Positions 8,126 to 17,346 of a stretch of 51,586 bases of DNA are shown one piece after another. This DNA comes from Verrucomicrobiales bacterium (GTDB taxonomy: Bacteria; Verrucomicrobiota; Verrucomicrobiia; Limisphaerales; JAQGOY01). Within the stretch, counting starts at the first letter, position 1; the number at the start of each line of letters is the position of its first letter. The position numbers and the translations under genes are program-made. The stretch spans positions 1 to 51,586 of the forward strand of contig JAQGOY010000228.1 of the NCBI GenBank assembly GCA_028293375.1, given 5' to 3'. The notes under the pieces were generated by a model. It made no database searches and was not told the origin of the DNA. It was given only the letters and a program-made list of their open reading frames with translations.

Positions 8126-11100
8126 TTATTTTCCGGCCTCTTCGAGGCACCGTTCAAGTTGTTTTGCCAGCAACTTTACATTTGGCTCCATCAGGATGGT
8201 ATCGTGATCTCCCGGAACGATATGTCGTTCAATTTGCTTAACCAGCGATTTCCACCCGTAATTGGGATCAGGTATAACGGCAGGATCCTGGATGGCAGCA
8301 TTGAAGAGAATAATCTTCCCTGCATACTTGTGGGACTCGTAACCGTCCAGAGCATTAAGGTTGGTGTGATAAATGTGCTCCAGGTTATCGAGAAATTTAT
8401 TTCTTTCAGCCACTTTGACCGGATCTTCGATTTCTTCGAGACTGGCGCGTTTGAATCGCATTTCGTCGGCGAGCCGAACACCTCGATAATAATTCACCTT
8501 GGCCACGACGTATCGTTTCCATTGCAGGGGAGACATACTGAACAGACATTGGAAGCGGCGCAGGGCGTAACGAATATTGGAATAGCCTGGCGAGGGGGCG
8601 GGAGTTTCAATCAGCGCCAGCAGTGCTGTTTTTTCACCCATCCTGGCCAGTTGCTGCGCCATTTCCACCGCGAGGATTCCGCCGTAACACCAGCCGCCCA
8701 GAAAATAGGGGCCATGCGGCTGGACGGTTTGGATTTGTTGAATATAATAACGCGCCATTTCCGGCACGTTGGTGTGAGCCAGGGAACTGTCCTTAAACCC
8801 AAGAGATTGCAAACCGTAACAGGGTTGTTCGGTGCCCAGATGATATACCAGGTTGCCATATCCGAGCACGTCACCCGGAGTGGTATGAATGAGAAATAAT
8901 GGTTTCTTAGTACCAAGGGTTTGCAATGGAACCAGCGACGACCATTCCTCGGGTCTGCTGACCTCTTCAATTTTTCGCGAAATAGCCTCGATGGTGGACG
9001 CCTGATAAAGAATTCCCATAGGCAATTTCTTGCCGCTAACCCTTTCTATTTCGACGATCAGCTTCATGGCCTGAAGCGAATCACCGCCGAGTTCAAAAAA
9101 GCTAATGTCGGTTCCAATCGGGCGCCGGTTCAGAAAACGCTCGAACACCAGTTGAATCTGCATTTCCAGTGGTGTTTGAGGAAGCTTGATACTCTGGTCG
9201 TGCTCTTCCACTACCGGTTTCGGCTCGGGAAGCGCTTTGCGGTCCACCTTACCGTTTGGAGTTAACGGAAGTTTCTCCAGTTTGACAAAGGCCGCTGGCA
9301 CGCAATAGACAGGGAGCTTTGTTTTCAGGTAATCGCGCAGCTCAGGGATGGTGTAAGTTTTTCCATTTTGGGTTACGATGTAAGCTACCAATTGTTTTTC
9401 CCCGCCGGTGACCACGCGAGCCACCACCACCGATTCGCGAACCGCAGGATGTTTGCTGAGGACGGCCTCGATCTCGCCGAGTTCCACACGGTAACCTCGA
9501 ATCTTTACCTGGTGATCGATACGCCCCAGGAACTCCAGATTGCCATTGGGTAAAAAGCGGGCCAGGTCGCCGGCCTTATACATTTTCGCACCGGGTTTCG
9601 AACTGAATGGATCGGGTATAAAGCGCTCATCGGTCAAATCCTGGCGATTGAGATACCCGCGAGCCAGGCAATCTCCCCCAATGAATAATTCCCCGGGCAT
9701 TCCGATCGGAACGAAATCTTTTTGCTCATTGAGAATGTAAATTTTCGCATTGGCTATCGGTTTCCCGATGGAGGGAAGAGGAGGCCAATAGAGTGCGCTG
9801 CCTTTCAAATCGTGGGCGGTCACCACATGGGTTTCAGAAGGCCCATATTGATTGTGCAAGGTGCATTCTTTCAGTTTGGTAAAAAATTGCACAATTTGGG
9901 GTGTGACCTGGAGCTGTTCCCCCGCAGTAATAACTTCGGCGAGCTGATTCGGGTAAATTGAATTCCGTTCAGCCGCTTCTGCCAGGTGCTTTAATGCAAC
10001 AAAGGGCAGAAAGATGCGCTGGATCGATTGTTCGGCAATGAACTGGATCAAGAGATTTGAATCGCGGCGATTGTTCTCGGGAATCATGACCAGCGTGCCG
10101 CCTGAGCAGGTGGTGGAAAATATTTCCTGGAACGAAACATCGAAATTCAGTGACGAAAACTGAAGCGTGCGCGCCGGGAGGGTGTAGCCCCAATTATCGA
10201 ATTGCCAGAAGAGCAGATTGACGAGCGGCCCCTGGCGCATGGCCACCCCTTTGGGCTTGCCCGTGGATCCGGAAGTATAAATGAGATAAGCGAGATGATC
10301 TTCAGACGTCCTGCACACCGGATTGGTATTGGGAGCGTCTGCAAATTGGGCCGCGTCGCGATCCAGGCAGAGGAGTCGGGTTTCAGTATCAGGAATTTCT
10401 TCGATTAGACTTTCCTGGGTCAGAAGCAGCGGAGCACATGTGTCTTCGAGCATGAAGGTCAGTCGATCCTTCGGATAACTGGGGTCGAAGGGAACGTAAG
10501 CGCCGCCCGCCTTGATGATGGCGAGAACAGCGATGGCGAGTTCGACCGAACGTTCCAGGCAGACTCCGACAACAACGTCTTCCCTTACACCGCTTTTTTG
10601 CAGGAAATGAGCGAGCTGATTGGCTCTTTCGTTGAGTTCATAGTAAGTCAGAGATTTTAATGGACTGTTTCCCAGGGGGGCGCAGACAGCAATGGTGGAA
10701 GGGGTCTTTTCGACTTGAGCCTCGAACAACGTTTTTAGATTTTTTACCGGTGGGTAATTGGTGTTCGTCTTGTTGAAAAGCCCAAGGATCTGAGTCCTTT
10801 GCGCTGGGGGGACCATATCCAGATCCTTGAGATTCTTCTCGGGGTGCTCCACCATTTGGCGCAACACCCAGGCGTATTGCTGAAGGAGCGCCTCCACGGC
10901 TGCTTTATCGAGGGCTGACCCTGAAAACTCAAGGTTCAAACCTCCGCTGGCTCCATTGACTGTAACCTTGATGCCCTGGGGATTTCCGGCAACGAATCCT
11001 CGATCGCCATTTGGACCGAATTCAACCAGACTTTCAATAATCGGCTGGTTATTGGGGATTTCGCACCACTGACGGAGATCCTTCGCTGAGGCGGCATCCT

Positions 11101-11581
11101 GAGACTGATAGGAAGAGAGCTCCACGTCCAATTCCATGAGCCAGGCCGATACCGATAGGCTGCTTTTTACATCGAGTATCAGGGGCCAAAATAAATCGCT
11201 CGCTGGAATCCCTTCAAACCGGGTGCCGAAAACCACCCGTTCTTCAGTACTGTAAGCGCCCAGCAAAAGAGCCCATGCCCCTAGGTAAACGGTTTCCGGG
11301 CAAACATTGGCTTTGGAAGTGAACTGAAGAAGCAACGACTGAAACTGGGCGTCAGTGCTGGAATAGCGAGTGACGTAGTGGTGATCTTCCCTGGGAGCCT
11401 TCACCGGCCGGACCAGATTGAAAGAAGTTGGCGCGCTAAAATAAGAAAGTTTGGTTTTCCAGAACTCGCGATCGCTGCCAGGATTTTTAGCGGCAGCAAT
11501 TCTGGCAGTTTTCCCAACTTTCAAACGATCGGTTTGAACTGAGGTGGCCATATGACGTCTCTTTAGTTTTCTTGGCCTCAC
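8126..11581 (-). CDS. Single-module non-ribosomal peptide synthetase (partial C - A - PCP - TE)
   Basis: 1151 residues. Residues about 35-250 look like only the C-terminal half of a condensation domain; the HHxxxDG catalytic motif is absent. The adenylation domain (about 280-785) has YTSGSTGKPKG (A3), NQYGPSE (A5), YKAGDLARF (A7), VKIRGYRVELGEIE (A8) and NGKVDRKALP (A10). The carrier domain has LGGDSLQ with pantetheine-accepting Ser835. The thioesterase (about 890-1145) has GGWCYGG, so the nucleophile is Cys965, not Ser, with a late PGDHD as the probable His region. By hand alignment to PheA the pocket reads D-V-Q-F-I-A-Q-V-V, close to the proline-type code. The GTG at 11581 overlaps the previous stop (GTGA); an ATG at 11551 is an alternative. 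The product probably decorates the locus glycan or lipid. Confidence 0.92.
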   Translation of the reverse strand: MRPRKLKRRHMATSVQTDRLKVGKTARIAAAKNPGSDREFWKTKLSYFSAPTSFNLVRPVKAPREDHHYVTRYSSTDAQFQSLLLQFTSKANVCPETVYLGAWALLLGAYSTEERVVFGTRFEGIPASDLFWPLILDVKSSLSVSAWLMELDVELSSYQSQDAASAKDLRQWCEIPNNQPIIESLVEFGPNGDRGFVAGNPQGIKVTVNGASGGLNLEFSGSALDKAAVEALLQQYAWVLRQMVEHPEKNLKDLDMVPPAQRTQILGLFNKTNTNYPPVKNLKTLFEAQVEKTPSTIAVCAPLGNSPLKSLTYYELNERANQLAHFLQKSGVREDVVVGVCLERSVELAIAVLAIIKAGGAYVPFDPSYPKDRLTFMLEDTCAPLLLTQESLIEEIPDTETRLLCLDRDAAQFADAPNTNPVCRTSEDHLAYLIYTSGSTGKPKGVAMRQGPLVNLLFWQFDNWGYTLPARTLQFSSLNFDVSFQEIFSTTCSGGTLVMIPENNRRDSNLLIQFIAEQSIQRIFLPFVALKHLAEAAERNSIYPNQLAEVITAGEQLQVTPQIVQFFTKLKECTLHNQYGPSETHVVTAHDLKGSALYWPPLPSIGKPIANAKIYILNEQKDFVPIGMPGELFIGGDCLARGYLNRQDLTDERFIPDPFSSKPGAKMYKAGDLARFLPNGNLEFLGRIDHQVKIRGYRVELGEIEAVLSKHPAVRESVVVARVVTGGEKQLVAYIVTQNGKTYTIPELRDYLKTKLPVYCVPAAFVKLEKLPLTPNGKVDRKALPEPKPVVEEHDQSIKLPQTPLEMQIQLVFERFLNRRPIGTDISFFELGGDSLQAMKLIVEIERVSGKKLPMGILYQASTIEAISRKIEEVSRPEEWSSLVPLQTLGTKKPLFLIHTTPGDVLGYGNLVYHLGTEQPCYGLQSLGFKDSSLAHTNVPEMARYYIQQIQTVQPHGPYFLGGWCYGGILAVEMAQQLARMGEKTALLALIETPAPSPGYSNIRYALRRFQCLFSMSPLQWKRYVVAKVNYYRGVRLADEMRFKRASLEEIEDPVKVAERNKFLDNLEHIYHTNLNALDGYESHKYAGKIILFNAAIQDPAVIPDPNYGWKSLVKQIERHIVPGDHDTILMEPNVKLLAKQLERCLEEAGK

Positions 11582-12348
11582 GAAACTTTTCTATCGGGGC
11601 TTTTACGAAGGAACGCAAAGGTATCTCCCTCTTCCCGGGCCACTTTGAAGCCAGCGTGGATGAGGGTGGATACGATATCGTAGGTGGCGGCCTGGCCGAG
11701 CACCCCTGGGTGCAGCTCGATGATGATCTTGTCGATGCTGTTCGGAAGCATGCTGAAGTCGATAAACTTTTCGGCTCCTTCAATGTCGATGATTAAAACA
11801 TTCGGAGGACGAGCGGCAAGCTGGAGCAGGGTGGGCAACGGCACGCTCTTGACCTTGATGGTTTTGCTGCGGTCGGCCGAAGCGGCCATGACAACAGAAT
11901 TTTCCCAGAAATCATTGCCTATATCGAGGTCTATCGTGCCTTCCTCCTGGCCAAGGGCGACATTGAGGACATTGGGTGTGACGTGGTTGAGCGCGTAATT
12001 CTTTTTAAGAATATTTACCGTTGCCGGGTTTGCTTCAACGGTGAGATAGTTCTTGATCCCAAGACGCTTCTGGCAATAAAGCCCGATGAAGCCGATGGCC
12101 CCGCCTACTTCAACGACCGAATCTTCGCTGGTCAGGAAATCACGGCACATCTGCTTTTCATGTTCTTCATATCCGACATTTAGAATCCGGTTTCGAATTT
12201 TCAATGGCAGCTCGGTCAGGTCGAGAACGATGCCTTCCAGGGAAGTCTTGTGGACCTTGGGAAGAACATATTTAAAGTAATATTTGATCCAGAAGTCCTG
12301 GTACTTTTGGAACAGGCTTTGTGAAACCGGAAAGGATAGTTTGGTCAT
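11578..12348 (-). CDS. FkbM-family SAM-dependent methyltransferase
   Basis: 256 residues. SAM-binding motif I is seen as VVEVGGAIGFIGLYCQ, followed by LTVEANPATVNILKKN, the conserved FkbM acidic ribose-binding segment. LIIDIEGAEKFIDF matches the FkbM post-motif block. FkbM enzymes usually O-methylate sugars or polyketide hydroxyls, and their presence in glycan operons fits terminal sugar methylation. No membrane segment is seen. It starts 24 nt after the phosphodiesterase stop, one of the few real gaps in this operon, and its own stop overlaps the NRPS start (GTGA). The substrate could be a sugar of the glycan or the NRPS-derived group. Confidence 0.92.
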   Translation of the reverse strand: MTKLSFPVSQSLFQKYQDFWIKYYFKYVLPKVHKTSLEGIVLDLTELPLKIRNRILNVGYEEHEKQMCRDFLTSEDSVVEVGGAIGFIGLYCQKRLGIKNYLTVEANPATVNILKKNYALNHVTPNVLNVALGQEEGTIDLDIGNDFWENSVVMAASADRSKTIKVKSVPLPTLLQLAARPPNVLIIDIEGAEKFIDFSMLPNSIDKIIIELHPGVLGQAATYDIVSTLIHAGFKVAREEGDTFAFLRKSPDRKVS

Positions 12349-12372
12349 AAGTCTTGTTGCGTAAGCTCGGGT

Positions 12373-13569
12373 TTAGGCGCCTGCGGGAGTCAAAACGGTT
12401 TGCTGCTGGCGATTCGAATCTTTCGCCTGGGTGGCTGCCGCTTTCATCAAGTTGCAAATATGAGGAATGTCGGTGATCTCCCCGGGTATCTCCGGTTGAT
12501 TGGTGAACAACGCGGCATAACTTTGGGGATCGTCTGGATGATAGCCGTGCATGGCCGTGATGGGACGCTCGCCCATGTGGCTCGGGACAATCAAAACACC
12601 TTCCTTCATCAGGAAAATGGTCTCACCAAAATACTTGTCATCGAAGTAAGCCTTGAGTTCCTTAAGTTCTTCATCGGGGAGAATTCGACCTTCCGGCACG
12701 CCCTGCAGGACATCGTGAATTTGGACGCGAGCCTCGGAAGTAAAAAACCAGAAGCGCGCCATGGTGGAGTCATAAACCACGGAATAGTCTTTACCCATTT
12801 TCACCGGCAGCTTTTCTATTTTTGATTTGAGGTCGATGTGGACATCGCAATTCGCCATGCCATGGTCGCTGAAAACATAGAGCACCACTTTACGGTAATG
12901 GCCTTGTGCGGCCTTAAGCACTTTGTCGATCCATTCCTCATACATGGCCAGGCGTTCATGGACCAGGGGGGAACGGTTTCCCACATTGTGCAGGAGCCCG
13001 TCCAAACCGGGCCAGTAGGAGAACGAAAAATCTATTTTTTCGGACTGGATTTCGTTGATCAGGTTATCGCGGTTCTGCTCCTCAGTCAGGGCAGGATCGC
13101 TCACGAAATAGGGAATATTGGAACTGACTAGAAAATCAAAAATGTTGTCCCCGCGATTCATGCCCTTCGGTTTCAGCGGGCTTTTTTTCTCGGTGAAATT
13201 GTAGTTCGAGATGTGCTGGAACGGAATGTTATAGAGGTCGAAATACCCTTCAAAATCCAGCGTTTTACGCACCAGTTTCGTCAGAGCGCGGCGGACAATT
13301 CTGCGGCTGGTCAGCGCCTTGGGCAGAAATCGTAAAACGCGGAGATTGCGGAAAGGTGAATTCTCCGGATCATGGACGAAGTAGCACCAATTGCGGTGAT
13401 CCTGTGGCCAGCGCCCGGAAAGGATGGAGGGCACGCAGGTCGAAGAGTAGCCAAACACCGAGCGAAGCTTCTTGCGCTTCGGTGCGGCTTTCTTGAGGAA
13501 ATCGGTATTCTTGATGATTTCCCACCCGCAGGCGTCGATCATGATGCAAAGCGGCAATACATTTTTCAT
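12373..13569 (-). CDS. Alkaline phosphatase superfamily protein (type I phosphodiesterase/nucleotide pyrophosphatase-like)
   Basis: 398 residues with the metal-binding layout of the alkaline phosphatase superfamily. Asp12 lies in CIMIDACGWE. The likely nucleophile is Thr44 in YSSTCVPSILSG, followed by the usual W/H region. Further metal ligands appear as DGLLHNVG, SDHGMANCD and AMHGYHPDD. Relatives cleave phosphodiesters or transfer phospho-groups, and some act as sulfatases. There is no signal peptide, so it is probably cytoplasmic. Its ATG overlaps the stop of the pyrophosphatase gene (ATGA). In this setting it could trim a phosphorylated or nucleotide-linked intermediate; the substrate is not deducible. 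Confidence 0.85.
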   Translation of the reverse strand: MKNVLPLCIMIDACGWEIIKNTDFLKKAAPKRKKLRSVFGYSSTCVPSILSGRWPQDHRNWCYFVHDPENSPFRNLRVLRFLPKALTSRRIVRRALTKLVRKTLDFEGYFDLYNIPFQHISNYNFTEKKSPLKPKGMNRGDNIFDFLVSSNIPYFVSDPALTEEQNRDNLINEIQSEKIDFSFSYWPGLDGLLHNVGNRSPLVHERLAMYEEWIDKVLKAAQGHYRKVVLYVFSDHGMANCDVHIDLKSKIEKLPVKMGKDYSVVYDSTMARFWFFTSEARVQIHDVLQGVPEGRILPDEELKELKAYFDDKYFGETIFLMKEGVLIVPSHMGERPITAMHGYHPDDPQSYAALFTNQPEIPGEITDIPHICNLMKAAATQAKDSNRQQQTVLTPAGA

Positions 13570-15200
13570 GTCTGTGATCTTTCCAACTTATTTAAAATAA
13601 TAGGCAGAAGTTGTTTTTTGCGGGATACGCACCCCTCCCATAGCACTGCCTGGCCGTCCTCACCGAGGATATGGCGCCGTCGGTGTTGTTGGGAGTCGTC
13701 CAGCAGGACAAGGCTTTCCCCTCGAAGGGAGTCGGTAATCATCAAGGCCACAAAATCCCAGTCCGTTTGCTGCCGTTTTAATTTCAGCGCACAGGCAAAT
13801 TCGTTTATTTTCTCCGGAAGGAGCCGGGTGCGGTCCACCGTTTCCACCTGCGCCACACCAAATCGAATTTTGCCGGAACTGAATTCTTTTAAATCCTTGT
13901 TAACCAGCTCGAGAGCTGTTTTGGACAGCGTTTCGTCATTGCGCAACAGCACTTCCAGTCCAAATTCCTGCAACTCCACTTCGGCTTTGGCCGCGAGGAT
14001 TTTTGCCAGTTTGCGATCAATATCGGTCGTCGTCGGAGAAGTCAGGAGTAGAGTATCTGCGAGCATCGCGCCAAGCAGAAGAATGGCCTGGCCTTTGGTG
14101 ACTCGGACTTTGCTTTCCTGGAATTTACAGGCGATGATTGTCGCTGTGCTTCCAAGCGGACGGCAATCCACGCGAATGGGGTCTACGGTCTCCAGGCTGC
14201 CCACGCGGTGATGATCCACGATTTCGAGTATTTGAGCTTCTTCGATTCCACGTGCGGCATGGTTCTGCTCGAAATGATCCACGAGAATAATCTTTTGCTT
14301 TGGCGCATTGATTAATTCCGTCCGCGAAAGTACGCCAACCAGTTCGCCGCCAGGTCCCACCACCGGCAGAGCGTAGGGTTTGTGTGAAACCAGATCCTTG
14401 ACCTCGGCGAGGCTTTGTTCAGGGCTCAATTGCGGAAATTCCCGCGCCATCAGATTCCTGACGGGAATGGCGAGCGAGAGTTTTGAAGTAAGCGAGAGCA
14501 GGGAACCCCGGAACTGGTAAATTCCCATGCCGGAATCTTTTTGATATTCGGCAAAGGAGCACTTCACGCGTTTCGGGGAGCAAATGATCACCGCCGCAGC
14601 ATTGTGTTCGCGGGCCTGGGTGATCGATTCAATATCATCAGTGCAAAGCAGGATATCGCCACCCCGGATATTCTCGGGGGTTAACGAAAGACATCCATCT
14701 GCCGGACGGGCAGCGGGCTTCCAGCATTTTAATCCAAGGCCCCGAACCAGATCGTCCAGCTGGAAGAGAACTCCGAGAAAATTCTCCAGGTTAAAATGAT
14801 AAAAATAGTGACCCATCGGAAGTCGATCGCTTAGAATGCCTTCCAATTTCCCCGAACCGCTCACTACCGGAACAAGGCTCAACTGGAATTCGGTAATCAG
14901 CCGAATGGCGTCACCGAGAGGCGCCTCGATGGGGACGGTTTGGATGGCGCGGCGTGCCACGTCGCCCACTTTGATATTGAGGTCAGGAACAATTGGGGGA
15001 AGCTGGATGCCCGCTTTTTCGAAGAGCCACTCCGTTTGAGGGGAAAAATCGCCAAGGGAAACGCTTTGGTATTTGGTTTTGCGGTCCAAAGATTGCAGTA
15101 GCTGAGCGTATACCACGGCCGATACCACGGAGTCCGTGTCGGGACGCCGGTGGCCGGCAACCAGAACAGGTCGTTCGTGAGTAAAACTGCGTTTCTTCAT
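13566..15200 (-). CDS. ppaC: Family II inorganic pyrophosphatase with CBS and DRTGG insert
   Basis: 544 residues. The Mn/Co-binding motif GHRRPDTDS (H17, D21, D23) opens a DHH domain. The domain is interrupted by an insert of about 240 residues with two CBS repeats (roughly 66-130 and 250-305) flanking a DRTGG domain. The DHH part resumes with LVDHFEQNH, EIVDHHRVG and CRPLGSTATI, and ends in a DHHA2 domain (LADTLLLTSPTTTDID). This is the long, nucleotide-regulated form of family II pyrophosphatase: PPi to two phosphates, with AMP/ADP inhibiting and ATP or Ap4A activating in characterised relatives. It overlaps both neighbours by 4 nt. In this operon it would remove PPi made by the NRPS adenylation domain and by nucleotide-sugar synthesis. 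Confidence 0.93.
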   Translation of the reverse strand: MKKRSFTHERPVLVAGHRRPDTDSVVSAVVYAQLLQSLDRKTKYQSVSLGDFSPQTEWLFEKAGIQLPPIVPDLNIKVGDVARRAIQTVPIEAPLGDAIRLITEFQLSLVPVVSGSGKLEGILSDRLPMGHYFYHFNLENFLGVLFQLDDLVRGLGLKCWKPAARPADGCLSLTPENIRGGDILLCTDDIESITQAREHNAAAVIICSPKRVKCSFAEYQKDSGMGIYQFRGSLLSLTSKLSLAIPVRNLMAREFPQLSPEQSLAEVKDLVSHKPYALPVVGPGGELVGVLSRTELINAPKQKIILVDHFEQNHAARGIEEAQILEIVDHHRVGSLETVDPIRVDCRPLGSTATIIACKFQESKVRVTKGQAILLLGAMLADTLLLTSPTTTDIDRKLAKILAAKAEVELQEFGLEVLLRNDETLSKTALELVNKDLKEFSSGKIRFGVAQVETVDRTRLLPEKINEFACALKLKRQQTDWDFVALMITDSLRGESLVLLDDSQQHRRRHILGEDGQAVLWEGCVSRKKQLLPIILNKLERSQT

Positions 15201-15553
15201 ATCGAGGCTGGCATAAGGCGCCTGACTTCTGAGACGAGTTGAGTCGGACTAAATGGCTTGGTGAGGACAATTTCGTTCTCATTTGACCGCGGCAGCAGCA
15301 TGCCGGGAGGAATCTCTGACATGCGGATCACGGGTATGTGTTTTTGGGTCATGCGAAGAAGTGCAATCACCGGATCGAACAACTCGCGGCTGGAATCATC
15401 CAAAAGCACCATGCTGAACTGATTCAGCTGCACCGCCCTTAAGGCGTCTTCGCCGTTCCGGGCCTGCACCATTTCATACCCGGCTCGCTCCAAATGATGT
15501 TGCAGCAGCCTTAGCATGAACAATTTTGTGTCTAGTACCAGAATTTTGTTCAT
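15197..15553 (-). CDS. Stand-alone response-regulator receiver domain
   Basis: 118 residues, a single CheY-like receiver with no output domain. The phosphoacceptor is Asp52 in MVLLDDSS and the conserved Lys is K99 in VLTKPFSPTQLV. The acidic pocket is reduced: the usual DD pair near the N-terminus reads LDTK with only Asp8. It may still be phosphorylated, or may act as a protein-binding module. It lies between the SpoIIE-type phosphatase gene (4-nt overlap) and the pyrophosphatase gene (4-nt overlap), so it is probably part of the same regulatory switch. No cognate kinase gene is adjacent; the giant hybrid kinase at 24 kb is the nearest. Confidence 0.88.
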   Translation of the reverse strand: MNKILVLDTKLFMLRLLQHHLERAGYEMVQARNGEDALRAVQLNQFSMVLLDDSSRELFDPVIALLRMTQKHIPVIRMSEIPPGMLLPRSNENEIVLTKPFSPTQLVSEVRRLMPASI

Positions 15554-17346
15554 AACTTCTTGTTTTCGTCCATCAATACAATGAATGTTTGATCATCGTA
15601 AAGTGTTCCACCATCTTGAAATTTGTTAAGCTCGAGAACGAGGGATTCCTTTAACTCCTCCGCAGAATTAAAGGACAAGGCGTTTTTTTCCATCCAGTTA
15701 AAGAGTCGGTTTTGTCCAAAGAAATCGTTGGTCGCGTTTTGGGCATCGGTGACACCGTCGGTGTAAAGCAGGACGCGGGAACCCGCAGGGAAGGGCAGGG
15801 TCGCCTCTTCAAAAGTTGTATTGGGAAGTATCCCCAGCGGCAAACCGTCCGGTGCCACCGTTGTCAGGCTGGTCTGGCCGGGGCTCATGATCAGAACCGG
15901 GCAATGGCCTGCCGTGGCTGCGCTCAAGGTCCGCTCAGTCATATTGATTTTCAATACTTCTGCCGTGATGAACATGCCCACGTCCGAAAGCTCATCGAAA
16001 AGCATGGTGTTGATTCGAGTCATGATCGCGCGAGGACTGTTGAGCTCGGTAGTGGCCCGCAACGCGCTTCGAAAGATCGCTGCAAACATCGCTGCCGGAA
16101 TTCCTTTGCCCATCACATCCGCGATGATGGCCAGGACGCAGTTTCCATCCTGGTGGATAACCGTGTAGAAATCGCCCCCCACCTGCCTGGCGCTTTCGCA
16201 ATGGGCGGCCAAACCAAGCCCTGGCAATACGGGCAGTTGTTTCGGCAACAGTGCCCGCTGAATATTCTTTGCGATTTCCAGTTCGTGCGAAGTCAGCCGG
16301 TGACTCATCTGTTCTTCACGGAACCTTGCGTTCACGATTTGAATGGCGAGAAAATCGGCAAAGGTATGGATGACGTTGGCGTGCGCGGCAGTGAAGGACG
16401 AACGGCCCATTTCCTTTCCAACAGTCAAGGTTCCCACCAGCTTACCTCCAAAATAAAAGGGATGCACCAGGCCGATCGAACTTGGTTTGATTTCCTGCCA
16501 GGCCCCCTGATTGGTTTTGGAAAGTTTGGGATCAAACCAAACATCCTGTCGCGACAGGGCAGCGCTGACTTCGGCATGTGATCCTTGCTCCGGAACATTT
16601 TCCAGGGAAAGGGAATCCAGTTTCAGCGAAGGTTCAGAAGCTGTAAAAACAATGAGTCGTTCTTCTTCCTTGGGCACAACTCGCAAAACGAACCAGTCCG
16701 AAGAAGTAATCTGGAGCAGATCAGAGCACAGGCAGCGGGCAAATTCGGCAAGGTCATCGGTTTTTCCAAGGTCTGTGCCGCAACGAAAAATGGCCGAGAG
16801 ACTTTCGTAACACGAACTTAACTCCTCCGTCATGTCATGAATGATTTGCTCATTCTCGGCGAGACGATCCTTGTAGGCCTCGAGCGTCGGTTCGGAGGAA
16901 TAATTGTCCGGAAGCACCGCTCCGCTTCCGTACTTTTTGAGAATGAGTGTGTTGCCTGCGGCCGCTTTTTCGTAGCTCACATCGTCCATGATCGAACGCA
17001 TCAGGAAAATTCCGCGACCGCTTTCGCTTTCGTGTTCCGGCAGTCGAGATTGCAGCGGAAGGGTGAAACCGGGTGTGTGATCCTCAATTCTCAGTTCCAG
17101 CGTATTGTCGTCCGTAATGGCGTGCATGACGATGGGTTTGGAACGCCCTGCCTCTTCGCAATAGAGAACGGCGTTGTTGCAACCCTCTACCATGGCCAGT
17201 TCGCAGGCCATGATGTCCTCTTCCGTCGTGCCGTTTTGTTTGAGAAAACGGCAAAGCTGCGAGACTGCATCTCGAACCATTTCCAGTTGGCAGGGCAGGG
17301 TTACCGAGAAACGTCTTGAAACCGTGGTTGCGGCTGACAAAAGCAT
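15550..17346 (-). CDS. RsbW-like HATPase - GAF - SpoIIE/RsbU phosphatase fusion
   Basis: 598 residues in three parts. Residues about 10-140 are an anti-sigma-type HATPase (ELAMVEGCNNAVLYC as N-box, RIEDHTPGF as G1, ESGRGIFLMRSIMDDVSYE as G2). Residues about 190-350 are a GAF-like domain. Residues about 365-595 are a PP2C-type SpoIIE phosphatase with metal-binding VGGDFY, IADVMGKGIPAAM, LLYTDGVTDAQN and DDQTFIVL. Kinase and phosphatase of a partner switch are thus in one polypeptide, opposing each other on a STAS-domain antagonist such as the product of the gene just upstream. The start overlaps that gene's stop (TAATG). The GAF ligand is unknown and no sigma-factor gene is in view, so the final target is open. 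Confidence 0.93.
   Translation of the reverse strand: MLLSAATTVSRRFSVTLPCQLEMVRDAVSQLCRFLKQNGTTEEDIMACELAMVEGCNNAVLYCEEAGRSKPIVMHAITDDNTLELRIEDHTPGFTLPLQSRLPEHESESGRGIFLMRSIMDDVSYEKAAAGNTLILKKYGSGAVLPDNYSSEPTLEAYKDRLAENEQIIHDMTEELSSCYESLSAIFRCGTDLGKTDDLAEFARCLCSDLLQITSSDWFVLRVVPKEEERLIVFTASEPSLKLDSLSLENVPEQGSHAEVSAALSRQDVWFDPKLSKTNQGAWQEIKPSSIGLVHPFYFGGKLVGTLTVGKEMGRSSFTAAHANVIHTFADFLAIQIVNARFREEQMSHRLTSHELEIAKNIQRALLPKQLPVLPGLGLAAHCESARQVGGDFYTVIHQDGNCVLAIIADVMGKGIPAAMFAAIFRSALRATTELNSPRAIMTRINTMLFDELSDVGMFITAEVLKINMTERTLSAATAGHCPVLIMSPGQTSLTTVAPDGLPLGILPNTTFEEATLPFPAGSRVLLYTDGVTDAQNATNDFFGQNRLFNWMEKNALSFNSAEELKESLVLELNKFQDGGTLYDDQTFIVLMDENKKL

Noticed and set aside
13372-14211. 279-codon plus-strand frame
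   Set aside because: Spans the antisense of two well-supported genes (phosphodiesterase and pyrophosphatase); peptide is low-complexity Ser/Arg-rich.
15712-16581. 289-codon plus-strand frame
   Set aside because: Antisense to the SpoIIE phosphatase domain with intact catalytic motifs.
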